DNA of 64,000 bases from Pseudomaricurvus hydrocarbonicus (GCF_011602365.1 NZ_JAAONZ010000003.1:248001-312000); one strand, 5' to 3'; positions 10,779 through 19,966 are shown, counted from the first letter of the stretch. Translations and numbers: made by a program. The notes: generated from the letters alone by a model not told the origin.

Positions 10779-13475
10779 CTAATTGTCTTTGAGGCTGCTT
10801 CCCGCCGCTAACGCGCGGCCGTTGCGTTGACCATTGGCCGATTGTGCTCGGACGTGAACCTTACCCGAGACGTTAACCGGTGCCGAGTATGGGTGCCAGT
10901 TGCTGTCTCCGTCCTGGTACTCCAGTGGCAGACCCGGCAAAGGGGCTTTGATTTCCAGAACTCCGTTGCTGAGTTTAGCGCCCACGGTAGGGATTCGATA
11001 ATGGACATTGTACTGGTCCAGCTTAGGCAGTTCTTTTTGCGCCAGAGTGTTGGCAAACCGATTCCACTGTTGCTGACGCAACCGTTGGTCGCCGTCGCTT
11101 AACGGATCGCGACTGGAATAGGTTTGGCCCTGATGGTTGTAGTCGACTTCCCAGTCGGCCTGGTGCCAGGCTCGTTCGGCCAGCGCGGTCAGGCGGGGGA
11201 ACATCATATAATCGGCCTGCTCGTCAGTGCGAGTCACTTCCGTCCATAGGTGGCCCTGAAGGCCGTAAAACTTCACCTTGGGATTGAGGTGGCTATCACC
11301 ATCATCAAGGGTCATTGGCCGGCCTTGACGGTCGGTCCAGCTGGCGGCGTGAGCGGGCAGGTTGTCAGGCATGAACTGGAACACTTTTTCTGTGCTGGTG
11401 CCGCGGCTTGCCCAGTAATAACCTCGCTCCAGCGGATCGGCCGCATGGGGAAAATCGAAGTAGGTGGCATCCGGAGTGGAAATCACCACCTGCCATTGGC
11501 GGTTGGCCTGTTCATGAGCACTTTTATGACCATCCCAAAACAAGGGGGTCCAGGCGTTGGACTGAACGGCGGCAGGCATATTGTGCACACGGGTTGCCGA
11601 CATGCCATCGTTCCAGCCGGCCGGCACGATGCCTTTATTGGCGACTAGGTTGGCGACCTTTTCGACAAAATAGCCCGTCAGGTCGTGGGCAGTGTTGAGG
11701 TTAAGCTCGTCATCGTTGAGCAATGCCTGGCAGGCGGGCGACGCTATCCAGGCCCCGGCGGTTTCATCCGCGCCAATGTGATAGCGGGTCAAGGGCACGC
11801 CGGCATCGCGGTGCAGATTGATGACTTCATTGATGACTTTGTTGACGAAGCGATAACTGGAGTCCAGGCAGACATTCAGCGTATTGTCGTGATAGAACTG
11901 GATGGATTCATATTGGGTGGTGTCCTGTGGGTCAAGCAAACGGTACTGATTGGCTTCCGCGTACTTTTCTTCAGCGATCAAGCGTCGATAGCGCGCCTCC
12001 ATGGACACGACGGCCGCGCGTGAATGCCCCGGCATATCAAACGAGGGAATGACCTCAATATGCCGTGCCTGGGCGGCTTGCAAAATCTCGATGTAATCTG
12101 CACGGGAGTAGTGGCCGTTGGCCGGGTTGTCGACGGCGGGGCCGCTGCCCAGCTGTGGCATCAGGCAGTGATTTTCAGCGGGGTCGTGGCAGCGGCGACT
12201 GCCGATGTCGGTGAGCTCGGGCAATCCCCGGATGGCCACTCGCCAGCCCTCATCATCGCCCAGGTGGAGGTGCAGGCGGTTGAGCTTGTAGCGCGACATT
12301 TGTTCCAGCAATTTGATGACGTAGTGCTTGTCGCGGAAGTTGCGGGAGACATCCAGATGCATGCCGCGGAAGGCGTAGCGGGGACTGTCGGTAACGGTGA
12401 GCAACGGGATACGGGTGCTGTCGACAAACATCAGGCTGGCCAGGGTGCGCAGAGCGTAAGCGGCTCCCGTGGCGTTGTACATTTCAATCCGAATACCGCT
12501 GTCCTTAACCTCCAGCCGGTACCACTCTTGTGTGTTTGCAGTCTGATCTGCGTTCAGCGCGGCGGACTCAGTGTCTGCCAAAGGGGTTAGTTGCTTGAAG
12601 GTAATGGGCACACCGACATTGTTGTGGCTGATGCCATAGCGCTGTAATTCGTCCAGCGCGGGACGGAGACTGGCCATGCCCGGAACATCCCCTTGCAGAC
12701 TGATGCCCTGGTCGAGGGACAATTCCCCGCTGCCGATGTTGACCTGTTTGGGTGTTGGAATGATCGCGCTGGCCAGTTGCTGACGATCCAGCAGTGTGGA
12801 GTCTGTTTGTTCAAATAGCGCGCTGCTGGTTGCCAGCGAGGTCTGATCTTCCGGTGTGCGTTTCAACTGCTTGTCAAGGTCGGTAAAGTCCCCCGCATGG
12901 GGCAGGATTTCGAGGCCGGTGTCTGCATCGGTGACAGGGATGGTACTGCGGACAATTTCGGGTTTGAGTTGCTCTGCCGCGTCCAGCAAATAATAGTTGG
13001 GCATAATGTCGGTTTTTGACAAATGCCAATAGCTGCCGCGAAACTGGATGTTGACGGTTTCACCGGCCGTTATGCCTTGAAAATCTTTGCCGGGCTTCAG
13101 TTGGTGCAGGTCACCGTTGAGGTGGGTGATGGTAAATTCATTCCCTTCAACGGACTGAATCGGTGTCATGTCGGAAAAATACAGCACCCAGTCCTTCGAT
13201 GAAATGCCCTCCGGAGAGCTGAGTGACAGCTGTCCGCGAAAACAAAAGCCATCCGAGCGCTCACTGTCACAGCCGGCATCGGTGCGGTTATCCAGAACTT
13301 GATAACGAACCTTGAGGGATTGTGCCATGTTGGCCAGGGCGTGCTGATCAAGATTGATGGCTGAGGCCTCAGTGTCAAGCTGGCACCCCGTTAGGGTGGT
13401 CAGTGTTGCCAGCGCCGGGATCAGCAGCGCTAAAGCCGTTTTTTTAAAGTATTTATTCCGGGCTGGTGTCGGCAT
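10779..13475 (-). CDS. Beta-N-acetylhexosaminidase, GH20, lipoprotein (chitobiase-like)
   Basis: 898-residue glycosidase that releases terminal GlcNAc from chito-oligosaccharides. A lipobox (LTGC, Cys31) indicates an outer-membrane or periplasmic lipoprotein. The order is an N-terminal carbohydrate-binding-like domain, a GH20b domain, the GH20 barrel with HLGDDEGWR and the catalytic pair in HIGADETAGAW, then a C-terminal beta domain. Length fits the large Vibrio/Serratia chitobiase type. I chose ATG 13475; a TTG at 13493 would add six residues but has no ribosome site. Its product GlcNAc feeds the permease, kinase, NagA and NagB encoded nearby. Confidence 0.93.
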   Translation of the reverse strand: MPTPARNKYFKKTALALLIPALATLTTLTGCQLDTEASAINLDQHALANMAQSLKVRYQVLDNRTDAGCDSERSDGFCFRGQLSLSSPEGISSKDWVLYFSDMTPIQSVEGNEFTITHLNGDLHQLKPGKDFQGITAGETVNIQFRGSYWHLSKTDIMPNYYLLDAAEQLKPEIVRSTIPVTDADTGLEILPHAGDFTDLDKQLKRTPEDQTSLATSSALFEQTDSTLLDRQQLASAIIPTPKQVNIGSGELSLDQGISLQGDVPGMASLRPALDELQRYGISHNNVGVPITFKQLTPLADTESAALNADQTANTQEWYRLEVKDSGIRIEMYNATGAAYALRTLASLMFVDSTRIPLLTVTDSPRYAFRGMHLDVSRNFRDKHYVIKLLEQMSRYKLNRLHLHLGDDEGWRVAIRGLPELTDIGSRRCHDPAENHCLMPQLGSGPAVDNPANGHYSRADYIEILQAAQARHIEVIPSFDMPGHSRAAVVSMEARYRRLIAEEKYAEANQYRLLDPQDTTQYESIQFYHDNTLNVCLDSSYRFVNKVINEVINLHRDAGVPLTRYHIGADETAGAWIASPACQALLNDDELNLNTAHDLTGYFVEKVANLVANKGIVPAGWNDGMSATRVHNMPAAVQSNAWTPLFWDGHKSAHEQANRQWQVVISTPDATYFDFPHAADPLERGYYWASRGTSTEKVFQFMPDNLPAHAASWTDRQGRPMTLDDGDSHLNPKVKFYGLQGHLWTEVTRTDEQADYMMFPRLTALAERAWHQADWEVDYNHQGQTYSSRDPLSDGDQRLRQQQWNRFANTLAQKELPKLDQYNVHYRIPTVGAKLSNGVLEIKAPLPGLPLEYQDGDSNWHPYSAPVNVSGKVHVRAQSANGQRNGRALAAGSSLKDN

Positions 13476-13542
13476 AGATGGTCTCGGTAGCAAAAAAGAA
13501 GAGTAAAAAAAGAGTAAAACCTTGTTGGAAAAGCCCCACTCG

Positions 13543-13586
13543 GTACAAAGCCTGTACGACCTGTTTTCGCCGTCAAAAACAGGTCG
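13543..13586 (-). terminator. Two adjacent hairpins between nagB and the hexosaminidase gene
   Basis: GTACA/TGTAC (13543-13547 and 13553-13557) abuts an 11-base perfect stem, CGACCTGTTTT (13557-13567) with AAAACAGGTCG (13576-13586). No T-run follows on the - strand. The structures could attenuate or process the nagA-nagB message before the hexosaminidase gene. Confidence 0.4.
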
Positions 13587-13632
13587 CCATTAGGGCGGTG
13601 GCGTTACTTGTGTGCGGGGTGAGTCCAATGTG

Positions 13633-14427
13633 TCAGTCGAGTCCTAACTGAGTCAGTAACTTTTGGTTTTCACGCTCAATGTGTTTGTAAAAGTCTTTGT
13701 GTTCAAGTTTTGCGGCAGCCTCTTCGTCAATAACGATGACCGCGTTCTGGTGCATTTGCAGAGCGGACGCCGGGCAGGAAGCCGACATCGGGCCTTCAAC
13801 GGTGGCAAACACCGCGTCAGCTTTACTGCTTCCGGTGGCCAGCAGAACCACTTGTGCGCTGTCGAGGATGGTGCCGATTCCCATGGTGATGGAGAGGTGT
13901 GGCTGGAACTCGTCGGCAGCGAAAAAGCGGGCATTGTCGTCGATGGTGGCTTGCGTCAGGGTCTTCACCCGTGTTCGTGAGCGCAAGCCGGAAGAGGGTT
14001 CGTTAAAACCAATGTGACCATTGCGACCAATGCCCAGCAGTTGAATGTCAATGCCACCGCTTTGCTCAATCATCTGCTCGTATTCGTCGCAGGCGCTGAC
14101 GGGGTTGCTGGCACTGCCGGGTGGCACAAAGGTGTTGTTTTTATCAATATCGATATGGTTGAACAATTGCTCGTTCATGAAGTGGCGGTAGCTTTGCGGG
14201 TGGTCGCCATCGAGCCCGAGGTATTCATCCAGGTTGTAAGTGGTGACCTGCTGAAACGAAACGGCTTGCGCCTGATTGGCTTCAATCAAAGTTTGGTACA
14301 GGGCCACCGGGGTGGAGCCGGTGGCCAGGCCGAGCACCGATCGGGGCTGTTTTTGTAAACGGCGAATAAAAATGTGTGCCCCGTATTCCGCGACCGCCTG
14401 GGGAGATTCTAAAATGACAACTTGCAT
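13633..14427 (-). CDS. nagB: Glucosamine-6-phosphate deaminase
   Basis: 264 residues, against 266 in E. coli NagB. It converts glucosamine-6-phosphate to fructose-6-phosphate and ammonia, the final step into glycolysis. Family signatures include LATGSTP near the N terminus and the active-site stretch [15 protein letters not shown] clear ribosome site (AGGAG) precedes the ATG at 14427. It lies 39 bases after nagA, so the two form one operon. Confidence 0.96.
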   Translation of the reverse strand: MQVVILESPQAVAEYGAHIFIRRLQKQPRSVLGLATGSTPVALYQTLIEANQAQAVSFQQVTTYNLDEYLGLDGDHPQSYRHFMNEQLFNHIDIDKNNTFVPPGSASNPVSACDEYEQMIEQSGGIDIQLLGIGRNGHIGFNEPSSGLRSRTRVKTLTQATIDDNARFFAADEFQPHLSITMGIGTILDSAQVVLLATGSSKADAVFATVEGPMSASCPASALQMHQNAVIVIDEEAAAKLEHKDFYKHIERENQKLLTQLGLD

Positions 14428-14466
14428 GGTGGAGCTCCTGAGCTTCGCCGTGGTTCTGAGAGTTTT

Positions 14467-15636
14467 TTAGGAGTTGGTTGAACGGTGAACTTGATGCTGT
14501 CCGGCAACCCAGGTCTGAATTACCTGAAATTCATCCGTAAAGTGCACCAGGTCGGCGCGGTAGCCCCTGCGGATGCGCCCGAGAATGTCCGATTTTTGAA
14601 TCATTTGCGCGGGGTAAAGAGACGCCATGCGCAGCGCTTCTTCCAGGGCAGTGCCCACCGATTCTACGCAGAATTTTACGCCGTCGATCATGCCAATGGC
14701 GCTGCCGGCCAAGCGACCTTCGGCATTGATCAGACAGCCGTTTTCTTCACAAATGGTTTCGCCGTAGATTTCAAAGCTCTTTTGAGCGCTGCCCACGGTG
14801 GCCATGGCATCGCTGACCAGATAGAGCTTACCGGCTGGTTTGGCTGCCAGTGCCACAGAGATGGCCACAGGGTTGACGTGATGACCGTCGGCGATGATGC
14901 CGCACCAGCTGTTGCGGTCGGCCAGAGCGGCCCCAACGACACCCGGGTCGCGACCGGTTAGCGGGCGCATGGCGTTGTACAAATGAGTAAAACCCACCAG
15001 ACCTTCTGCAAGGGCCGCTTGTATGGTCTTGTGATCCGCATCGGTGTGACCTGCGCAGACCCGGATGCCGGCTTTGCTCAGTGCAGCGATTTGACCGGGC
15101 TGGGTTTGTTCCGGGGCGAGGGTTACCAGCGTGCTCATGTCGGGAGACGCACGCTGGGCGTCCATTATCCAGCTCAGGTCCCGATCCTGCGGCGGGCGAA
15201 TGTATTCCGCTTTGTGAGTGCCGCGACGGGAAAGATTAAAAAATGGACCTTCGATGTGGACCCCGAGAACGCCTTTCACCGAGGCCGACATGGCATCCTG
15301 AACCGCCTGGACGCCGGCTTGCAGAGTCTCGGTGGTGTCGCTGATGAGGGTGGGGGTCATGCTGGTCGTGCCAGCCGTACGATGACCCGCCAGCATGGCT
15401 TTAATGCCCGCCAGGCTAGGCTCGTTGTTAAACAAAACACCGCCACCGCCGTTCACCTGTAAGTCAATCAGGCCGGGGGCGAGCACCCCTCCGTCCAGGG
15501 CAAGGCGCTCGATGTCAGCGGGCAGCTGTTCTTCGGGCAAGAGTTGAGTGATGTCTTCACCGTCCAGCACCACTGCGTAATTGTCCAGAAACTGGTAACC
15601 GTCAAAAATGCGGGCACCGATCAGAGCTTTTATCAT
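14467..15636 (-). CDS. nagA: N-acetylglucosamine-6-phosphate deacetylase
   Basis: 389-residue amidohydrolase that removes acetate from GlcNAc-6-phosphate. Readable motifs are GLIDLQVNGGGGV, HIEGPF with the metal-binding glutamate, GHTDAD, THLYNAM and the late active-site LVSDAM. It is the first gene of the - strand nagA-nagB pair, with a perfect operator palindrome 94 bases before its ATG. This implies control by the same LacI-type regulator as the receptor operon. Confidence 0.96.
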   Translation of the reverse strand: MIKALIGARIFDGYQFLDNYAVVLDGEDITQLLPEEQLPADIERLALDGGVLAPGLIDLQVNGGGGVLFNNEPSLAGIKAMLAGHRTAGTTSMTPTLISDTTETLQAGVQAVQDAMSASVKGVLGVHIEGPFFNLSRRGTHKAEYIRPPQDRDLSWIMDAQRASPDMSTLVTLAPEQTQPGQIAALSKAGIRVCAGHTDADHKTIQAALAEGLVGFTHLYNAMRPLTGRDPGVVGAALADRNSWCGIIADGHHVNPVAISVALAAKPAGKLYLVSDAMATVGSAQKSFEIYGETICEENGCLINAEGRLAGSAIGMIDGVKFCVESVGTALEEALRMASLYPAQMIQKSDILGRIRRGYRADLVHFTDEFQVIQTWVAGQHQVHRSTNS

Positions 15637-15729
15637 CGCACTCAGACTCTCGAGAGACTTTAATGGTTGTGATCCTGGGCAGAGCCATGATCGTGATTTA
15701 ATCCCACTGTACCAGATAGATTATTGCCG

Positions 15730-15741
15730 GACAACGTTGTC
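15730..15741. promoter_or_regulatory. LacI-family operator, copy 3 (GACAACGTTGTC), before nagA
   Basis: Identical to the two sites before the TonB receptor 14 kb away. It ties the nagA-nagB operon and the receptor-kinase-permease operon into one regulon. Confidence 0.75.
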
Positions 15742-15825
15742 TTGTGTTCTTTCGCAGTGCTTTAGGCGTTCTTTAAGGCGATGTTGAAAAACGCGTTAAC
15801 GCTTGTGGCCCGCCAAAACTCTGCC

Positions 15826-15846
15826 GGGATGCGGGATGCGGGATGC
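15826..15846. repeat. Three tandem GGGATGC units
   Basis: Exact 7-base unit repeated three times in non-coding DNA between the regulator and nagA. No function is evident. Confidence 0.8.
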
Positions 15847-15979
15847 GGCTAAGGCGGACGGAAATCGCCGGGGGCTGTGGGATGGCAGCCCGTGCGAGAT
15901 TTCGCACAGAAGTTGGATCCGGTGTTGGGTGAGCTGGGGTTTTGCGGGGCTGGGCGTGTTGGTTTGTGGCGAGTCGGTG

Positions 15980-17008
15980 TTAAGTGAATTCGGCCGTTGA
16001 ATCGCGCACCACCAGCTGGGGGTGAAAGGCGCTTTCAATCTCCTGTTCGGGATTGTCGCCATTGCGGGTCGTGCGGGTGGATTGAATCAGCAGGGCGGTG
16101 GCGCTGGCGGCAATGTCACTGTTGGGCTGGCGAGCCGTGGTGAGTTTCGGCCAGGTCTGGCGGGAAAAGGGACTGTCCTCGAAACCCACGATGGATAATT
16201 GCGCGGGAACCTCTACGCCTTGCAGGCGAGCGGCAAAGAGGGTGCCGGCGGCGATTTCATCGTTACAGGCAAAGATAGCACTGGGGGGATTGTCCATGGC
16301 CAGCAGGGATTGGGTGCGTTCAACCCCGGATTCGAAGGCGTATTGGCCCTGCAGTATCAGGCTTTCATCTTCCGCCAGGTTGTTGTCGCGCAGGGCCTGG
16401 CGATAACCGGCTTCCCGCTCCCCGGAAGAGGAGTGCACCGTATCACCGGACAGGAAACCGATGCGCGTGTGTCCCAGGTCGATCAAATATTGGGTGATCT
16501 CCCGGGCGGCGTTGTGGTCGTCGACCACCACGCAGGGCGAGAGCTGATCCGGTGCCTTGGCGCCGGAAATGATTCGCACGAATTTGATCCCGCGCCGGTG
16601 CAGCTCGGTGACAATCTCTGCCCGTTCAGAAACCGGCGGCGTCAGTACCAGGCCCGCCAATTGTCCACGTTCTACCATTTCTGCCAGTTCATCGGTGATG
16701 GTGTCGGAATTGGCATCACAGGGGTGAATAACGAGTTCAAAACCCTGCCGGTGGCATTCTTCGAGAATGCCGTGCTGCATGCCGATCACATAGTGGCTGT
16801 TGGGGTTGTCGTAAATAAAGCCAATGAAGGAGGAGGCGCCACGGAGGTGGCGAGCAGACAGATTGGGCTGGTAATTCAACTCTTTCACGGCAGCCCAAAC
16901 TTTCTTTTGCAGGGCATCACCGACAGAGGGTTCGTTGTTGATCACACGGGAAACCGTCTTAAAAGACACGCCTGCCAGCTTGGCCACATCCTTAATGGTC
17001 GGTTTCAT
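15980..17008 (-). CDS. nagR: LacI-family transcriptional regulator, probable nag repressor
   Basis: 342 residues from ATG 17008; the open frame extends further upstream without homology. The N-terminal helix-turn-helix has the family pattern IKDVAKLAGVSFKTVSRVIN, followed by a hinge helix (LSARHLRG) and a periplasmic-binding-protein-like sensor domain. It is encoded next to nagA and is the only LacI-type gene in the block. It is therefore the best candidate to bind the GACAACGTTGTC sites, with GlcNAc-6-phosphate or glucosamine-6-phosphate as the likely inducer in related systems. Assignment as NagR rests on context. Confidence 0.88.
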   Translation of the reverse strand: MKPTIKDVAKLAGVSFKTVSRVINNEPSVGDALQKKVWAAVKELNYQPNLSARHLRGASSFIGFIYDNPNSHYVIGMQHGILEECHRQGFELVIHPCDANSDTITDELAEMVERGQLAGLVLTPPVSERAEIVTELHRRGIKFVRIISGAKAPDQLSPCVVVDDHNAAREITQYLIDLGHTRIGFLSGDTVHSSSGEREAGYRQALRDNNLAEDESLILQGQYAFESGVERTQSLLAMDNPPSAIFACNDEIAAGTLFAARLQGVEVPAQLSIVGFEDSPFSRQTWPKLTTARQPNSDIAASATALLIQSTRTTRNGDNPEQEIESAFHPQLVVRDSTAEFT

Positions 17009-17239
17009 GGTTTGTCGGGATACCTGCAAATATAAAGGCGCAAAGGGTAGTGGGTTTGCTGGCTTGAGGCAAGTTATAACACGCCTGTTCACTGGGGTTA
17101 TGGCCAATTTCTGGGCGTTACTGGACGAGGCTGGCGGAAGGGTTGCAGGTTGTTGACTATGCTTGTGGTGAGTGAATCGTTGCACACTGCTTCTGAGTCT
17201 TTCTTTGACTGAGCACTGCTTCCGCCGGGAGCTGAATAA

Positions 17240-17560
17240 ATGAAAGAACCTGAACAACCGCCCACAGAAAAACTGCCCGAATCGGGTTTTTGGCATGATT
17301 TGAAAGATAGCCTGTTCACGATCGAGGAGCGCACGGCTCTGTGGATGCTCCAAGCGGCTGACCCAACCCGTATTGACTTGCAGCGGTTACAGAGCTGTTT
17401 TCGCATGACGGACGTCATTCGCCAGGCCAGGGAAACCGCGGACCATGAATACCTGACCTGTTTGAATTGTGGTTATGAATATTTTGCCCGAGGGACCCTG
17501 ACAGTACAGCCGTGCCAGACGTGCGGGGGGTGCTTTTTTGCGGTGAGCAAACCCCATTAA
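17240..17560 (+). CDS. Small zinc-ribbon protein (DUF1451/YbeL-like)
   Basis: 106 residues. The C-terminal half has a four-cysteine zinc ribbon, CLNCGY and CQTCGG, separated by about 15 residues. The N-terminal half is predicted helical and charged. This matches the DUF1451 zinc-ribbon family, of unknown function. It lies between the nag regulator and the YdcF-like gene and is probably part of the older lnt-leuS neighbourhood. Confidence 0.75.
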   Translation: MKEPEQPPTEKLPESGFWHDLKDSLFTIEERTALWMLQAADPTRIDLQRLQSCFRMTDVIRQARETADHEYLTCLNCGYEYFARGTLTVQPCQTCGGCFFAVSKPH

Positions 17561-17775
17561 CGAGGGCTGTTAAGCCGGGGCGCACGCTCGAAAAACCGCA
17601 GCTGTTTTGGGCGGAGCTCCGCCAGTCCAACCTCATGCGGATCTGCTGGAGAACCTTCCCGAACTTGAGCTGCTGCAATGCAGGGCTCCCCTCACGGCAT
17701 TCACTATTCTCTTTTTGTGGCCATCCTTGCTACTCTTCCTTTACTTGTCCATCCGCCTGCCAGGGATTTCGGTCT

Positions 17776-18654
17776 GTGTTTCGTGCCTTGCTAAAGACGT
17801 TGCTTTTACCTCCCGCACTGCCTTTTCTGACGGCAGCGATTGCGCTTATTTGCTGGGTGCGCTGGCCGCGATTTGCCCGGCTGCTGTTGTTCGCCTCGCT
17901 AGCCACACTCTGGTTGCTGTCATTGCCGGTGGTTGGCAACAATCTGCTGGCGTGGCTGGAGCGGGACTATGTTCCTCTAACTGTTGTTCCTTTAACTGGT
18001 GTGCCGCTAACCGGGGTTCCACTCACAGAGGTTTCCCTAACCGATGCTCCTCTGACGGGAGAGCGTGTTGTGTCACTGGCTGGGCAGCGTGTTCAATCTG
18101 CTCAGGCCATTGTGGTGCTGGGGGGCGGACGAAAAACCGGAGCTCAGGAATACGGGGGCGATACGGTTAACGATCGCACCCTGGCCCGGCTGCGCTACGG
18201 CGCCCGCCTGCACCGACAGACTCAGCTGCCGGTATTGGTCACCGGAGGGCGTGTGTTTGAGACGGAGCGGCAGGCCGAAGCCGATCTCATGGCCGGGGTG
18301 TTGCGTGAAGAATTTGGCGTGCCGGTTGAATGGCTGGAGACCCGCAGCCGCACGACGGCGGAAAACGCCCGGTTTAGCGCTGAGTTATTACAGCGTGAAG
18401 GGATCGCAAGCGTGTTGTTAGTGACGCACGCATGGCACATGCCCCGGGCGCAATGGGTGTTTGAAGCCGCCGGCCTGAAGGTGGTTCCAGCACCTATGGG
18501 GTTCACCGCGGCGTTGGACGATCCGCAATCCTCTGTGGCGTCGGGGCCGGACTTTTTGAGTTGGTTGCCCAGTGCCCGGGCTTTGCAATCCAGCCATTGG
18601 GCTCTGCACGAATGGTTGGGGGGCTGGGTCTACCGGTGGACGGAAAGCCAGTAA
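17776..18654 (+). CDS. YdcF/ElyC-like membrane protein (DUF218) with an internal pentapeptide repeat
   Basis: 292 residues from a GTG at 17776, with AGGG about 10 bases upstream. The frame is open back to 17512, but the extra residues are cysteine-rich and unconvincing. Two N-terminal hydrophobic segments precede a DUF218 domain with VVLGGG, LVTGGR, SRTTAENA and THAWHMPRA. E. coli ElyC and SanA of this family support envelope integrity and lipid-carrier metabolism. Between the membrane segments and the domain lie six tandem five-residue units of the V-P-L-T-G type (17971-18060), which look like a lineage-specific linker. Confidence 0.8.
   Translation: MFRALLKTLLLPPALPFLTAAIALICWVRWPRFARLLLFASLATLWLLSLPVVGNNLLAWLERDYVPLTVVPLTGVPLTGVPLTEVSLTDAPLTGERVVSLAGQRVQSAQAIVVLGGGRKTGAQEYGGDTVNDRTLARLRYGARLHRQTQLPVLVTGGRVFETERQAEADLMAGVLREEFGVPVEWLETRSRTTAENARFSAELLQREGIASVLLVTHAWHMPRAQWVFEAAGLKVVPAPMGFTAALDDPQSSVASGPDFLSWLPSARALQSSHWALHEWLGGWVYRWTESQ
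17971..18060 (+). repeat. Six in-frame 15-base tandem repeats (VPLTG-like)
   Basis: Units read VPLTV, VPLTG, VPLTG, VPLTE, VSLTD and APLTG. The DNA of the units differs mostly at third codon positions, so the protein pattern is better kept than the DNA. Confidence 0.9.
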
Positions 18655-19048
18655 AGTGGGTTATGGGACGTGTTGTTAAACGAGGAGCAACGCCGAAATA
18701 ACAATGTTGGCGCATAAAATGACTTCGAGGGTTCGTAAAGCCGCTCAGGGAAGGCCGTGAACGGGTAAAACCCGATAAGCCATTTTTTAAGGCATAACCA
18801 GGTCTTGAGAGGCCTTGACCGGTGTTTTCAGGTGTTTCACGGGCCGTTAGGTCGAGCAGACGTGTTTTGGGGCGACAGATCGTGCTGACAGTGCACGAAA
18901 TTAGCGCATTTGGCTGGCAGTGTGCCCAAATCAGGATCGAGCGCCAGTGTGTGGTGGTTGTAGGAATGGGGTTTGGGGGCAAGTTTCAAACTGGCGCGAC
19001 CTTTGCTAACTAATAATCCGAGAATGTTAACTAAGAGGGTTCAATCCG
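18655..19048. other. Intergenic region before the NIT-like gene
   Basis: 394 bases with no supported gene. A short hairpin CGGGT/ACCCG lies at 18762-18774 and a T-run follows a few bases later at 18783, so a weak terminator of the YdcF-like gene is possible. AAGAGGG at 19033-19039 is the ribosome site of the next gene. Confidence 0.5.
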
Positions 19049-19966
19049 GTGGTAGAAGTCGAAGCTGTGATTGAAGATCACGAAAAATTGCAAATGGAAG
19101 CGGTGACCCGGGTCTACCGCGAGCGCCATTCAATCCTGACCCTGATGCGCCAGTTGAACCGTCTGGTCAACGCTATTCAGCGGCACCGCGGGGTGAGTCT
19201 CGCACACCTCGCCGGCGATGGCTTGTTCATGGAAGATGTGAATCAGGTGCAGGCGCAGGTGAATAAACGCCTGTTGGTGCTGCGCAACACCTGCGATCAA
19301 TTTGATCATCTGGTGTCGCCACGGGAGCAGGAAAATATCCAGCATGGCTGGAATACGGTGTGTCACAACTGGGAAGGTGACGCTCTGTTGGAGAACTTTG
19401 AATACCACTCGTTCCTCATAGAGCAGTTGTTGCAGATGAGTGTTCGTCTGGCGAATCGATTGGAAGAGCCCCTGATGTCGGCCAGTGGTTTATCGGCAAC
19501 CGTCGAGCCGGCAAACCCGGTGCATTCGGAGCTGATTTTACCGCTGGTGTGTCGCAACGTTCCCGAACTGATTGAGCAGCTGGCCCGCATTCGCGGTTTG
19601 GCCACACACGCGGCGGTGGTGGGTGATTGTGATGCGGAGCACGATAAAAAATTGCAGTATTGGTTGCAGTGTGCGGAGCGGCAAAACCGGGAACTGATCC
19701 ATCAGATTGATGGTATCCGGCACGAAATCAAAAACAGCTGGAAGACCCTGACTGAGCTGAAAAATTATGAGCTCAAGCTGGCGTTTTTCCTGAATACGAT
19801 CTCCAAGGACATCATTCACGGTGATTGCGCCAAGGCAGATGCCCGGCAGTTGTTTGTGCTCGGTTCTGAAATTATTGAGGCCTATGTTGACGCGGTGGAT
19901 GGCGGTATCAGCTTGTTGCAAACCGGTCTGGAAAAAGAGCTCGAAGGGTGGCTGGTGCAGTTGTAA
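19049..19966 (+). CDS. Soluble NIT-domain-like (nitrate/nitrite-sensor-type) helical protein
   Basis: 305 residues starting at GTG 19049, nine bases after AAGAGGG. Residues about 30-190 resemble the all-helical NIT sensing domain: a leading arginine, LVNAIQRHRGVSLAHLAG, and a second conserved region near LARIRGLATHAAV. NIT domains normally sit in membrane receptors or in the NasR antiterminator. Here there is no ANTAR, kinase or membrane segment, and the remaining 100 residues are predicted helical. Ligand and output are unknown. Confidence 0.6.
   Translation: MVEVEAVIEDHEKLQMEAVTRVYRERHSILTLMRQLNRLVNAIQRHRGVSLAHLAGDGLFMEDVNQVQAQVNKRLLVLRNTCDQFDHLVSPREQENIQHGWNTVCHNWEGDALLENFEYHSFLIEQLLQMSVRLANRLEEPLMSASGLSATVEPANPVHSELILPLVCRNVPELIEQLARIRGLATHAAVVGDCDAEHDKKLQYWLQCAERQNRELIHQIDGIRHEIKNSWKTLTELKNYELKLAFFLNTISKDIIHGDCAKADARQLFVLGSEIIEAYVDAVDGGISLLQTGLEKELEGWLVQL

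Larger units (their letters stand above)
15637..15979. other. Intergenic region between the LacI regulator and nagA
   Basis: This 343-base gap carries one perfect operator at 15730-15741 and a 7-base tandem repeat at 15826-15846. No gene is supported. The gap is long enough for an independent nagA promoter. Confidence 0.6.

Noticed and set aside
15826-15846. Repeat units considered as a CRISPR array
   Set aside because: Units are 7 bases with no spacers; none of the arrays in the window has spacer-like unique segments of constant length, and no cas gene is present.
18503-18982. Possible - strand gene of 159 codons overlapping the YdcF-like 3' end
   Set aside because: Ser/Thr/Pro-rich composition, no recognisable motif, no ribosome site, and it overlaps a well-supported gene.
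19037-19047. GGGTTCAATCC resembling a tRNA T-arm
   Set aside because: No acceptor, D-arm or anticodon arm can be built around it.
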